This document shows, in pieces, positions 55,039-64,000 of a DNA stretch of 64,000 bases; position 1 is the first letter of the stretch; every line of letters starts with the position of its first letter. Made by a program: the position numbers and the translations under genes. The notes beneath the pieces were generated by a model. It had not been told where the DNA came from. It was given only the letters and a program-made list of their open reading frames with translations, and made no database searches. The DNA is from Musa acuminata AAA Group (lineage: Eukaryota > Streptophyta > Magnoliopsida > Zingiberales > Musaceae): assembly GCF_036884655.1 (NCBI RefSeq), contig NC_088347.1:10346001-10410000 (forward strand). Direction: 5' to 3'.

Positions 55039-57777
55039 ATGCCTTTAACCCAACAACAAAAGAGAGATTTGGGGGCATATACTATGGCATCTAAGGAGGC
55101 AATTAATGCTAAATTCGAAGCCTTGGAGGTGCGAATGGAGGATAAGATTCGGATGCTCTTTACCGAACTCAGATTGGGCCGACCACTAATCCCGAATAAA
55201 TCAAATCAAGGAGAGAGCTTTGCCCAATCACACCAAGCCCGAATAGATGACTTCCAAGGGTGGGGAGGCTATATGACTGACCCCAACTATTCATGCATGA
55301 GAGTGAACCTCCCTAGATGGGAAGAAAGATACCCGATTGGTTGGATCTCGCGCACGGAGCAATATTTTCGGTACCACAAAACCGCAGATGTATCTATGGT
55401 GAAAATTGCAGCTATACATCTTGAAGGGGATGCTATACAGTGGTTTGACTGGTTTGAACATACTTATGGAGTCCTTTCATGGCGATAATTCAAAGAAGGA
55501 CTACTGATTCGCTTCAGACCAACCGATTATGAGAATATTGACGAACAACTAGCAAAGATCCGACAAACCTCCACCATTCAGGAGTACCAAACCAGGTTTG
55601 AAAGGTTATCTAATCAAACTCGTGATTGGTCTCAAAAATAGCTATTGAGGACCTTCATTGAGGGCTTGAAGCCGGAGATCCGAGGAGAAGTTAAAGCGCG
55701 ACAACCGTATACACTTATGGCAGCCATCTCTTTCGCACGACATCAAGAGGAGCAATTGAACCATGAAGCTCGGAGGACTAGGGTCACTCCTCAACCAGTA
55801 ATATTGAAGCCCTCAGCCCACCCTACTATTGACCAAGTCCCTACACCAAAGAGGTCAACAAGAGAAGAGCTTCGGGAGCAATATGAGAAGGGGTTATGTT
55901 GGCATTGTGATGAGCCGTGGAGCCGTGAGCATCGTTGTAGTAAAGGGAGACTTCTTATGATTGAACCAATAGAAGAAGAGGTCATTGAACATCCAGAAGA
56001 GAGCCTTGAACATGAAGAAGAAGATGCAGAAGAAGACCCACAATCGACTGAAGTTACGGTACATGCACTAGCCGGCTACTCAAACCCGCAAACGATGAAA
56101 GTTGGAGGCCTTCTCAAACAACAACCGATCACTGTTCTCGTCGACACGGGCAATTCTAATAACTTTCTAAATAGTAAGGTTACTATCCATATGGCCTTAC
56201 CTATTGAGAATTGCAGCAGGTTTAACGTTAAGATCGTCGACGGACGGATTTTGAATTGTGATCGTAGGCGCCCGCAGGAGAAACTATTGCTGCAGGACCA
56301 AGAGATAATTGCAGATTTCTTCCTTCTCCCTCTTAATGATCATGAGGCCATGCTCATAATTAAATGGTTGACGACATTATGTGATATTTCTTGGAATTTT
56401 ATGCAACTAATTATGAAATTTTACAGTAAGGAGAAACAGGTGATATTGAACGAGAAACGTGAGGGCGAAATAAGGACGATTTGCACACAACAAATGAAGA
56501 AGGCTTTGCATAAAGTAAGCAGCGGCCTTTTGGTACAACTTGAGCAGCAAACTAAGGGAGAGCCAACAAAATTTGAAGATCCAAATCTACTTCATTTGCT
56601 TGCTGAATTTTCAGATATATTTGACGAACCATGCAACCTACCTCTTACCCATTGGCATGATCAATGTATAACGATTCTTCCAGGAAAATCTGCAGCAAAT
56701 GCTCAGCCATATCAGTATCCACATCTCCAGAAGGATGAAATAGAAAGGATTGTAAAAGAGATGCTCAAAACAGGAGTTATTCGGCCATGTTGTAGCCCTT
56801 ACTCTTCACCGGTTCGCCTCATACAAAAGAAGGATGGAATATGGCGATTATGTGTTGATTACCGAGCTCTCAATGGCATAACCATCAAGGATAAATACCC
56901 TATTCCAGTAGTAGATGAGTTTCTAATGGAGCACAAATCTTCACAAAGCTGGACCTTCGATCCGGGTATAATCAAATACGAGTATGTGAAGAAGACATAC
57001 CGAAAACCACCCTTTGAACACACAACAACCACTATGAATTTTTGCTTTCTTCAAAAAAAGGTGGAATATCTTGGGCATATCATATCAGAGAAAGGTGTGG
57101 TAGTAGACCCCTTCAAAATTGGAGCAATGCAAAATTGGCTGACCCCGAGGAACATAAAATTGCTACATGGCTTTCTGGGTTTAACAAGCTACTATTGCAA
57201 GTTCATGAAAAACTATGGAGATATTAGTGCACGAGTTACTTCCTTACTGAAAAAAGATGTCTTCCAAAGGTCTGACAAACCCTCCGCTGCCTTCGACAAA
57301 CTTATGGTAACCATGACGACGACGCCGGTGCTAACACTACCAGATTTCAACCGACCCTTCATTATTGAGGCCGACACATCTGGAATCAGAATTGGAGTCT
57401 TTCTCATGCAAGATGGTCGACCACTCACATACACTAGCAAGGAATTATCTCCCTCCTATCAAAATAAGTCAACATATGATAAGGAGATGCTCGCTATTGT
57501 GCGTGCAGCAACGCGGTGGAGACCCTACTTGATTGGTCGACGATTTCAAATTAAAACCGACCATAAAAGCCTCAAGTACTTTTTGGAACAAAAGATATCA
57601 TCCCCTGAGCAGCAAAAATGGTCAACAAAACTTCTTGGATTTGATTATGAAATAACTTATAAAAGGTGGAAAAAGAATATTGTTGCAGATGCGCTTTCGC
57701 AGCTACCTGAGCAAGCTGAATTTTCGGTCGTTTTACTTCCAACCAGTGACTTCCTTGAGGATATTAAGATGGAATGA
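55039..57777 (+). pseudogene. gag-pol: Gypsy-A2 gag-pol: gag, protease, damaged RT, RNase H
   Basis: One frame from MPLTQQQKRDLGAY with stops at 55486-55488 and 55639-55641 and a 710-residue open stretch after them (55645-57777). Gag core and the zinc stretch CWHCDEPWSREHRC come first. Protease: TVLVDTGNSNNFLNSKV near 56137. RT: VRLIQKKDGIWRLCVDYRAL near 56813; then the frame slips (out-of-frame [14 protein letters not shown] sequence near 56955) and the segment with the catalytic Asp pair is deleted before KKVEYLGHIIS at 57055. RNase H: FIIEADTSGIRIGVFL, TYDKEMLAIV and TDHKSLKYFL, ending VADALSQLPEQ. RT cannot work. Integrase survives only as broken fragments at 57880-58020. Confidence 0.87.
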
Positions 57778-58023
57778 CAGGAAGATTCAGAGACCAGTAA
57801 GATACAAAAAAAATTAGAGGAAGCACCAAGCTCCGTGGCTCATTATAATCGGGACTCAAAAGAATTATGCTATAAGGGACGCATTGTGCTTGTGACAAAT
57901 TCTACTTGCATCTTCAAGAGTAGATTTTAGACAAAGTTATTCCATATGCAGGGTACTAAATTAGAAAAGAGTACGACATATCACCTACAAACCAATAGCT
58001 AGACAAAAGTTTTAAATAGGTGC
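57778..58023 (+). pseudogene. Gypsy-A2 integrase remnant
   Basis: GRIVLVTNS is followed directly by IFKSRF*TKLFHMQGTKL and YHLQTNS*TKVLNRC, so most of the integrase core, including the zinc domain and first catalytic Asp, is deleted. Two stops lie within 120 bases. Confidence 0.72.
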
Positions 58024-58254
58024 TTGGAGACAGCCCAAAGCCACCCACCAAATATGACTACCCAAAGAGAACTCCAGACCCAGCCAAGTGCCATTATTGA
58101 TCGACGGATCGTGACTCGACGACGACGACCCACTAATGAAGTGCTAATACAGTGGACGAACCTACCAATAGAAGATGCCACTTGGGAGAACTATGACGAC
58201 TTGAAGATCAAATTCCCAGAATTCACGAATCATCAGCCTCGAGGACAAGGCTGA
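58024..58254 (+). CDS. Gypsy-A2 chromodomain segment
   Basis: A 76-residue open stretch whose second half reads AIIDRRIVTRR, EVLIQWTNLPIEDATWENYD and FPEF, a chromodomain: the aromatic residues and the ATWEN block are those of chromoviral integrases. It normally sits at the integrase C-terminus and steers integration to marked chromatin. Here it follows NRCLETAQSHPP directly, skipping the integrase C-terminal domain; Gypsy-A3 has the same joint. It is a polyprotein tail, so the ATG at 58024 is not a natural start. Confidence 0.8.
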   Translation: METAQSHPPNMTTQRELQTQPSAIIDRRIVTRRRRPTNEVLIQWTNLPIEDATWENYDDLKIKFPEFTNHQPRGQG

Positions 58255-58256
58255 TT

Positions 58257-58271
58257 TGAAGAGGGCGAGTC
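58257..58271 (+). other. Gypsy-A2 polypurine tract
   Basis: TGAAGAGGGCGAGTC lies immediately before the TGTTAGG of the 3' LTR. Confidence 0.7.
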
Positions 58272-58696
58272 TGTTAGGACTCTAGTTTGGAGAGTCCTAA
58301 TTGAGAGGGACATTCATGTAAACTGTTAGGACTCTAGCTAGGAGAGTCCTAATTGAGAGGGACATCCTATTAGGACTCTAGCTAAGAGAGTCCTAATTGA
58401 GAGGGGCATTCATGTAGGAGGTGTTTTCTTAGAGAAGAATTAGGAGTTGTAAGGGAATAGGAGTCTTGACTAGGAGTTGGTTAGAAGTAAGAGTCTTAAA
58501 TAAGAGTCCTATTAGGAGTTAGGGTTTAGAAGCCCTATAAATAGCCATGTATTCCTTCTCTTTTAATAAGCAATAGATGAATCTTTTCTGCAGCCTTTGA
58601 GCAGCAACTTGGAGGGAGGAACCCCTATAGAGTTCCAAGGAGGTCGATCCCCTAAAGAGATCAACCCCAAGTTTAGAATCTGCAATGGTTCTAACA
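58272..58696 (+). repeat. Gypsy-A2 3' LTR
   Basis: 425 bp, TGTTAGGACTC...TTCTAACA, the most complete and uninterrupted LTR of this family in the window; it served as reference for the others. TATA box at 58535-58544. The following GCATG is the TSD. Confidence 0.92.
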
Positions 58697-60217
58697 GCAT
58701 GGCAGGTTATTACAGGAGATTTGTGGAGGAAAGAGCAAGACTCGATGATATTGATGGCCTCCATTCAAGTGCAATATGATCTTATTAAACAAATTAAGGA
58801 AGGACAATTACGAGATCCACGTTTAATCTACTTGAGGAATGAAGTAGAAAAGAAATTGAAACCAAAATTTCAAGTTTCAAAGGATGGCCTATTGAGATTT
58901 GGGGAGAGAGTATGTGTACCAAATGAACCAGATATCAAGAATCAAATTCTAAAGGAAAGTCATACTTCAAAGTACACCATGCATCCAGGGAGCACTAAGA
59001 TGTATAGAGATCTCCAAAGTCATTATTGGTGGGACGGCATGAAGAAGGAAATTGTAATGTATGTTTTAAAATGTTTGACTTGTCAGCAAATCAAAGTAGA
59101 ACACCAAAGACCTGGAGGGTTGTTGCAACCTTTAGATATCCCTGAATGGAAATGGGAATTTATTACCATAGATTTTGTTTCAGGATTACCCAGAACCTCT
59201 AGAAAGTATGATGCTATTTGGGTTATCATTGATAGGTTAACAAAATCTGCACATTTCCTACCGATTAATATGACTTATTCGCTTGATAGACTTGCAGATT
59301 TATATGTCAATGAAATAGTAAGACTTCATGGTATTTCAAAAGAGATCATCTCTGATAGAGACTCCAGATTTCTCTCTAGATTCTGGAACAAATTACAGGA
59401 ATCTATGGGCACTAAAGTTAAGTTTAATACTGTATATCATTCTCAGACTGATGGTCAGTCAGAAAGAATAATTCAAACACTTGAGGATTTGCTTAGAGCT
59501 TATGTTATAGATTGGAAAGGTGAATGGGATAAAAATATTTCACTTATTGAGTTCACTTATAATAATAGTTATAATTCAAGTATTCAGATGGCTTCTTATT
59601 AAGCTTTATATGGGCGAAAGTGCATAACACCTATATGTTGGGAGGAAGTTGGTGACAGAAAGTTGTTAGCACAGGACAAAGTACAAGAAACTACCGAGAA
59701 AATTCAAGTTATAAGGAAAATGTTAAAAACTACTCAGAGTCGTCAAAAGAGTTATGCTGACAATAGAAGACGAGATATTAAGTTTGAAATCGGGGATTTT
59801 GTATTCTTAAAGGTCTCCCCTTCCAAAGGCATTATAAGGTTTGGGAAGAAAGAAAAGTTAAGCCAAAGATTTATTGGACCTTTTGAGGTTCTTGAGAGGG
59901 TTGGTTTTGTCGCTTACAGGATTGCCTTGCCAACATCAATGTATCATATCCATAATATATTTCATGTTTCAATGATTAGGAAGTATATACCTGATCCTTC
60001 TCATATTATTGATGATAAATATTTATCTTATGTGGAAGAGCCCACTCAAATTGTTGATAAAAGGAAAAGTTCCTAAGGAATCAGGGTCATCCCTCTGGTG
60101 CAAGTAATTTGGAGACATCATTCTGAAGAGGAAACAACTTGAGAGCTAGAGGAGGAAATGAAAAAGGTTTATCCCCATCTTTTCATCGATAGAGGTATGA
60201 TAAATTTAGAGGACTAA
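58697..60217 (+). pseudogene. pol: Gypsy-C integrase and C-terminal domain (RNase H deleted)
   Basis: AGYYRRFVE at 58702 continues the RT from 44624, then the sequence jumps to the pre-integrase region, so RNase H is lost. Integrase: zinc domain HTSKYTMHPGSTKMYRDL...CLTCQQIK, core residues in TIDFVSGLPRTS, ISDRDSRFLSRFW and QTLEDLLRAY. A TAA at 59600-59602 replaces the Glu of PYEALYGR. The frame continues through EIGDFVFLKVSPSKG and GPFEVLERVG to YHIHNIFHVSMIRKY, typical of the C-terminal domain. A final chromodomain-like VIWRHHSEEETT*ELEEEMKKVYPHLF has TAA at 60074-60076 and a TGA where Trp is expected. It ends at 60217, just before the polypurine tract. Confidence 0.85.
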
Positions 60218-60228
60218 AATTTTCTTTT

Positions 60229-60241
60229 AAGGGGGGGAGAG
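60229..60241 (+). other. Gypsy-C polypurine tract
   Basis: AAGGGGGGGAGAG lies directly before the TGTAACATCCC start of the 3' LTR. Confidence 0.85.
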
Positions 60242-61563
60242 TGTAACATCCCTCATTTTTGAATTTTCGTATAAGTTTCTAGTTGTAATGTAAGTATCTA
60301 TTTTAAATTTGATAAAAGAGCCAAAGTATGAATCTGAGAACTTATTCATAAGATTTGGAGGATTTGTTCAAAAAAAAAAATCTGAGGACCTATATGTAAA
60401 CCCTGAGGACCTAATCATAAATATAATAATACAAGGACTAAACTACAAAATATACAAAATTACAAATCCAACTGTTTAAGCCTCTCTGCCTTCGTTCTTA
60501 AGGAACCAAAGAAGGCAGCTGCGTGGATGAACAGAGAAAGAAAGAAAGAAGAAGAGGAAAAAAAGGGGGGAAGAAGAAGAAGAAAAAATTCGGGGCTTTA
60601 AGGTTTCTTGCTCAAATATTCTCATTTAGGGTCATAATTCTAAATGGCACGTGTTCTAACCCCATCCTATAGAAGTATTAGTCTCTGTTCTTATATTGAT
60701 TTTGAAAGATTTCTGCTTAGAACCTGATATTTCTCTCTTTGGACATAAAACCAAGGATCAAGAATTTATTTGGTAAACTGACCACTATACACTTTTTTAG
60801 CTATAAAATTTAGCACCAAATATGGATTCAGGCAGGAACTAGCTCGTTTGAAATTAGACTCTTATATTTTTCTTTTGACACTGATTTTGTAGATTTTGGA
60901 CACCGAATACTTACCTAAACGTCTGTTTCAAATGAGACCTATAGATGTTGTAGAACGTTGATCAAAATTTCTTTTTTTGGTAAGTAAAAGTAAATTTATT
61001 GTCTGTAAAGTTTCTACAAATAGCTTTATCTATACAAGTCATAGACAAAGCCAAGTAACACATAGAGTGCGAATGCGATAGTTATGACTACACATGCTGT
61101 AGACTATAACTTCCAATTATAGTCAACATAGAAAATGTCTATCCAGTTATATCAAAACAACCTGTGGGTACTTGTCATTCCCAAGATTTTTAGCTAATAG
61201 CAAAATTAAATTTGATAAAAATATCTTTTTCTCTTCGGTTAAAGTGCTCGATTTTGAGATTATGCTCCATACAGGATCTTGAGTCTCTAATAATCTCTTT
61301 CAAGAGCTGAGCATTGTTTATGTGTTGACATTCAAAAATTCTGTTGAATCTCTCCTTCCACATCCGCCAAATAACGCATCTAAAAGTAACCTTTACAAGT
61401 TGTGTGAGAGGCCCTTTTCTTGAGAAACATTGCATGAGGTCGCCTAGTTCCTGGTGCAAGTTTGATTGCGGCAGTCTATTGAGTTCAAATCACTGACCTT
61501 TCGATACTAAAATACCTATAAGTCATTGTTGGAAATTCTGATTTGTACTAAACTAACTTCTTC
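60242..61563 (+). repeat. Gypsy-C 3' LTR (partial), interrupted by LINE-E
   Basis: Begins TGTAACATCCCTC after the polypurine tract. 60242-60971 and 61493-61563 are LTR; LINE-E lies between. Part 60905 onward matches the 5' LTR at 15357 onward. A purine-rich block at 60530-60590 (GAAAGAAAGAAAG, GAAGAAGAAG) is low complexity. The remaining 1.5 kb or more of LTR is not present before the window ends. Confidence 0.8.
60972..61492 (-). mobile_element. LINE-E: LINE tail in the Gypsy-C 3' LTR
   Basis: Poly-T, antisense 3' UTR (long subtype) and the 89-residue ORF2 C-terminus (61190-61459). The flanks join AATTTCT to CTGACC of the LTR with at most 2 shared bases, so the usual 11-18 bp TSD is missing. 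Confidence 0.82.
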
Positions 61564-62156
61564 TTTTTTTTGTAAGTAAAAGTAAATTGATTATGTGTAA
61601 AGTTTCTACAAATAGCTTTATCTATACAAGTCATAGACAAAGCAAAGTAACAAAGCCAAGTAGCTTTATCTAGGCGACCTCATGCAATGTTTCTTAAGAA
61701 AAGGGTCTCTCACACAACTGGCAAAAGTTACTTTCAGATGCGCTATTTGGTGGATGTGGAACGAGAGATGTAATAGAATCTTTGAATGTCAACACACAAA
61801 CAATGCTCAGCTCTTGAAAAAGATTATTAGAGACTCAATATCCTGTATGGAGCAAGATCTCAAAACGGAGCACTGTACCCAAATAGAAAAAGGTATTTTT
61901 ATCAAATTTAATTTTGCTATTAGCTAAAGATCTTGGGAATGATGCCAAATTAAGTACCCACAGGTAGTTTTGATATATCTAGATAAACATTTTCTATGTT
62001 GACTATAATTATGAGTTATAATCTACAGCATGTGTAGTCATAACTATCTCTCCTTAGCACTCTATGAGTTACTTGGCTTTGTCTATGACTTGTATAGATA
62101 AAGCTATTTGTAGAAACTTAACACATAATCAATTTACTTTTACTTACAAAAAAATA
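61564..62156 (+). mobile_element. LINE tails in opposite orientation at the palindrome centre
   Basis: 61564-61665 is an antisense LINE tail; 61671-62156 is a sense ORF2 C-terminus, 3' UTR and poly-A. The open piece 61682-61927 encodes MQCFLRKGSLTQ to IKFNFAIS. The joint CAAGTAGCTTTATCTAGGCG fuses the antisense tail directly to ORF2 codons. Confidence 0.75.
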
Positions 62157-62749
62157 AGAAGTTAGTTTAGTACAAATCAGAATTTCCAAAAAGGACTTAT
62201 AGGTATTTTAGTATCGAAAGGTCAGCGATTTGAACTCAATAGACTACCGCAACCAAACTTGCACCAAGAACTAGGCGACCTCATGCAATGTTTCTCAAGA
62301 AAAGGGCCTCTCACAAAACTTGTAAATGTTACTTTTAGATACGTTATTTGGTGGATGTGGAAGGAGAGATGCAACATAATTTTTGAATGTCAACACATAA
62401 ACAATGCTCAGCTCTTGAAAGAGATTATTAGAGACTCAAGATCCTGTATGGAGCATAATCTCAAAATCGAGCACTTTAACCGAAGAGAAAAAGATATATT
62501 TATCAAATTTAATTTTGTTATTAGCTAAAAATCTTGGGAATGACAAGTACCCACAAGTAGTTTTGATATAACTGGATAGACATTTTCTATGTTGACTATA
62601 ATTGGAAGTTATAGTCTACAGCATGTGTAGTCATAACGATCGCATTCGCACTCTATGAGTTACTTGGCTTTTTCTATGACTTGTATAGATAAAGCTATTT
62701 GTAGAAACTTTACACATAATCAATTTACTTTTACTTACCAAAAAAAAAA
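62157..62749 (+). mobile_element. Inverted copy of LTR piece plus LINE-E
   Basis: 62157-62225 is the reverse complement of the Gypsy-C LTR piece 61493-61563; 62226-62749 is the LINE tail in sense, with the ORF2 C-terminus open at 62259-62528 and poly-A at 62740-62749. Confidence 0.8.
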
Positions 62750-62811
62750 TATACTCTTCCCATTTACCCAAGGATCGTACCACATATTAGTACTAGTTCC
62801 AGAAGAGATTT
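62750..62811 (-). mobile_element. Short antisense LINE fragment
   Basis: ATACTCTTCCCATTTACCCA and following match the antisense NMWYDPWVNGKSIF codons seen at 42927 and 23150. The fragment ends AGAAGAGATT, where LINE-Q begins. Confidence 0.7.
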
Positions 62812-63255
62812 ATTTTTGGTAAGTAAAAGTAAATTGATTATGTGTAAAGTCTCTACAAATAGCTTTATCTATACAAGTAATAGACAAAGCCAAGTAACTC
62901 ATAAAGTGCGAATGCGATAGTTATGACTACACATGCTGTAGACTATAACTCCTAATTATAGTCAACATAGAAAATGTTTATCTAAATATATCAAAACTAT
63001 CTGTGGGTACATAATTTGACATCATTCCAAAGATCTTTAGCTAATAGCAAATTTAAATTTGACAAAAATATCTTTTTCTCTTTGGGTAAAGTGCTCCATT
63101 TTGAGATCTTGCTCCATACAGGATCTTGAGTCTCTAATAATCTCTTTCAAGAGCTGAGCATTATTTGTGTGTTGACATTCAAAGATTCTGTTATATCCAC
63201 ATCCACCAAATAGCGCACATGAAAGTAACCTTTGCCAGTTGTGTGAGAGGCCCTT
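62812..63255 (-). mobile_element. LINE-Q: LINE tail cut by Gypsy-A3
   Basis: Antisense tail, 3' UTR (long subtype) and ORF2 C-terminal codons as far as SRKGPLTQ, broken at 63255 by the Gypsy-A3 LTR. About 10 bases near 63190 are lost relative to other copies. Confidence 0.78.
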
Positions 63256-63693
63256 TGTTAGAACCCTTGCAGATTCTAAACTTGGGGTTGATCTCTTTAG
63301 GGGATCGGCCTCCTTGGAACTCTATAGTGGTTCCTCCCTCCAAGTTGCTGCTCAAAGGCTGCAGAAAAGATTCATCTATTGCTTATGAAAAGAGAAGGAA
63401 TACATGGCTATTTATAGGGCTTCTAAACCCTAACTCCTAATAGGACTCATACTTAAGACTCTTACTTCTAACCAACTCCTAATAGGACTCCTAGTCAAGA
63501 CTAATATTCCCTTACAACTCCTAATTCTTCTCTAAGAAAACACTTCCTACATGAATGCCCCTCTCAATTAGGACCCTCCTAGCTAGAGTCCTAACAGAAT
63601 GTCCCTCTCAATTAGGACTCTCCTAGCAAGAGTCCTAATAGTTTTACATGAATGTCCCTCTCAATTAGGACTCTCCAAGCTAGAGTCTTAACA
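63256..63693 (-). repeat. Gypsy-A3 3' LTR
   Basis: 438 bp; plus-strand reading TGTTAGAACCC...GTCTTAACA. TATA box on the minus strand at 63408-63417. It matches the LTR at 58272-58696 with few differences. Confidence 0.88.
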
Positions 63694-63708
63694 GACCCGC
63701 CCTCTTCA

Positions 63709-64000
63709 AATCAGCCTTGTCCTCGAGGCTGATGATTCATGAATTCTAGGAATTTGATCTCCAAGTCGTCATAGTTCTCCCAAGTGGCAACTTCTATTTG
63801 TAGGTTCGTCCACTGTATTAGCACTTCATTAGTGGGTCATCGTCGTCGAGTCACGATCCGTCGATCAATAAAGGCACTTGGTTGGGTCTGGAGTTCGCTT
63901 TTGGTAGTCATATTTGGTGGGTGGCTTTAGGCTGTCTCGAAGCACCTATTTAAAACTTTCGTCTGGCCGTCGGTTTGTGGGTGATATGCCATACTCCCTT
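63709..64000 (-). pseudogene. Gypsy-A3 chromodomain and integrase end
   Basis: Minus strand: AYHPQTDGQTKVLNRC (end of the integrase core, intact here) at about 63940-63985, then the same jump to the chromodomain linker as in Gypsy-A2, then DEVLIQWTNLQIEVATWENYDDLEIKF and the stop before the polypurine tract. A stop in the linker and a frame change near 63840 (GACGATGACCC for GACGACGACCC region) break it. The joint shared with Gypsy-A2 means the deletion is older than both insertions. Confidence 0.75.

Larger units (their letters stand above)
44625..58696 (+). mobile_element. Gypsy-A2: Ty3-gypsy chromovirus copy inserted in Gypsy-C pol
   Basis: 5' LTR 44625-45007, primer site, leader broken by LINE-M and a tandem array, leader broken by LINE-N, gag-pol 55039-57777, chromodomain 58024-58254, 3' LTR 58272-58696. 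The 5 bp TSD GCATG is at 44620-44624 and 58697-58701. Removing the element restores the conserved Gypsy-C reading FLGM/AGYYRRF. RT and integrase are internally deleted, so the copy is not autonomous. Confidence 0.92.
15357..61563 (+). mobile_element. Gypsy-C: Tekay/Del-like Ty3-gypsy chromovirus, outermost element
   Basis: The pieces are collinear once later insertions are removed. 5' LTR at 15357-15882, 16667-17057 and 39853-41065 (its start is left of the window); primer site 41070; gag 41205-41920; knuckles and protease 43029-43520; RT 43827-44624; integrase and C-terminal domain 58697-60217; polypurine tract 60229; 3' LTR from 60242. The 15357 segment matches the 3' LTR from about 60905, so the first 660 or so LTR bases lie outside the window and the LTR is about 2.8 kb. 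Long LTRs and the C-terminal TWELE-like motif suit the Tekay/Del lineage. Confidence 0.85.
60972..62749. repeat. 1.8 kb imperfect palindrome of LINE and LTR sequence
   Basis: Left arm 60972-61563 (LINE-E plus 71 bases of LTR) is repeated inverted at 62157-62749. An inner pair, 61564-61651 and 62068-62156, is the LINE tail in opposite orientation. The unpaired centre is 61652-62067. The LTR piece within the arms shows this is an inverted duplication, not two independent LINE insertions. Confidence 0.82.
63256..64000 (-). mobile_element. Gypsy-A3: third Gypsy-A copy, 3' end only
   Basis: Minus strand: 3' LTR 63256-63693, polypurine tract 63694-63708, chromodomain region and integrase remnant to the window edge. 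The rest lies outside. Confidence 0.85.

Noticed and set aside
60530..60590. Purine-rich GAA repeats as a functional element
   Set aside because: Low-complexity sequence in an LTR with no partner motif; nothing supports a function.

Overview
This is plant nuclear DNA made entirely of transposable elements. I found no host protein gene, rRNA, tRNA or CRISPR array. Ty1-copia elements with methionine-tRNA primer sites, a SIRE-type copia with a third envelope-like ORF, two chromodomain-bearing Ty3-gypsy families and a large plant L1-type LINE family point to an angiosperm, probably a monocot. The species cannot be fixed from the sequence; a banana relative is only a guess.

The window reads as nested insertions. 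The outermost is a Tekay/Del-like Ty3-gypsy element (Gypsy-C). Its 5' LTR begins left of the window and continues in pieces at 15357-15882, 16667-17057 and 39853-41065. Its primer site is at 41070, gag at 41205-41920, zinc knuckles and protease at 43029-43520, reverse transcriptase (RT) at 43827-44624, integrase at 58697-60217 and the start of its 3' LTR at 60242. Inserted into it are: LINE-A (5754-15356), itself carrying Copia-1 (1-5753) and Gypsy-A1 (6973-12388, with LINE-B in its 3' LTR); LINE-D (15883-16654); the SIRE-like Copia-2 (17058-39852, minus strand); LINE-F (41920-43028); Gypsy-A2 (44625-58696); and a palindromic LINE cluster (60972-63255) ending in Gypsy-A3.

Copia-2 has gag, protease, integrase, RT and RNase H at 33189-37769 and an envelope-like ORF split in two (32259-32645 and 18896-19598). 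The 12.6 kb between the halves is LINE-G, which contains LINE-I (5'-inverted by twin priming), which contains LINE-H (nearly full length), with LINE-K in another part of LINE-G. The deepest chain is therefore Gypsy-C LTR > Copia-2 > LINE-G > LINE-I > LINE-H. Gypsy-A2 carries a second twin-primed LINE (LINE-M), which keeps the only complete 5' UTR and ORF1, followed by a tandem array of about 800 bp LINE/leader chimeric units, then LINE-N, gag-pol, a chromodomain and the 3' LTR.

Most insertion boundaries were fixed by target-site duplications (TSDs): about 5 bp for LTR elements and 11-18 bp for LINEs. Every coding region is broken by stops, frameshifts or domain deletions, so none of these copies looks autonomous. 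The points most worth a second look are four hairpins with a constant tip and changing paired arms in the Copia-1 leader (987-1298), the two twin-priming products, the tandem chimera, the 1.8 kb palindrome, and deletions shared between Gypsy-A copies that suggest a non-autonomous family moved in trans.
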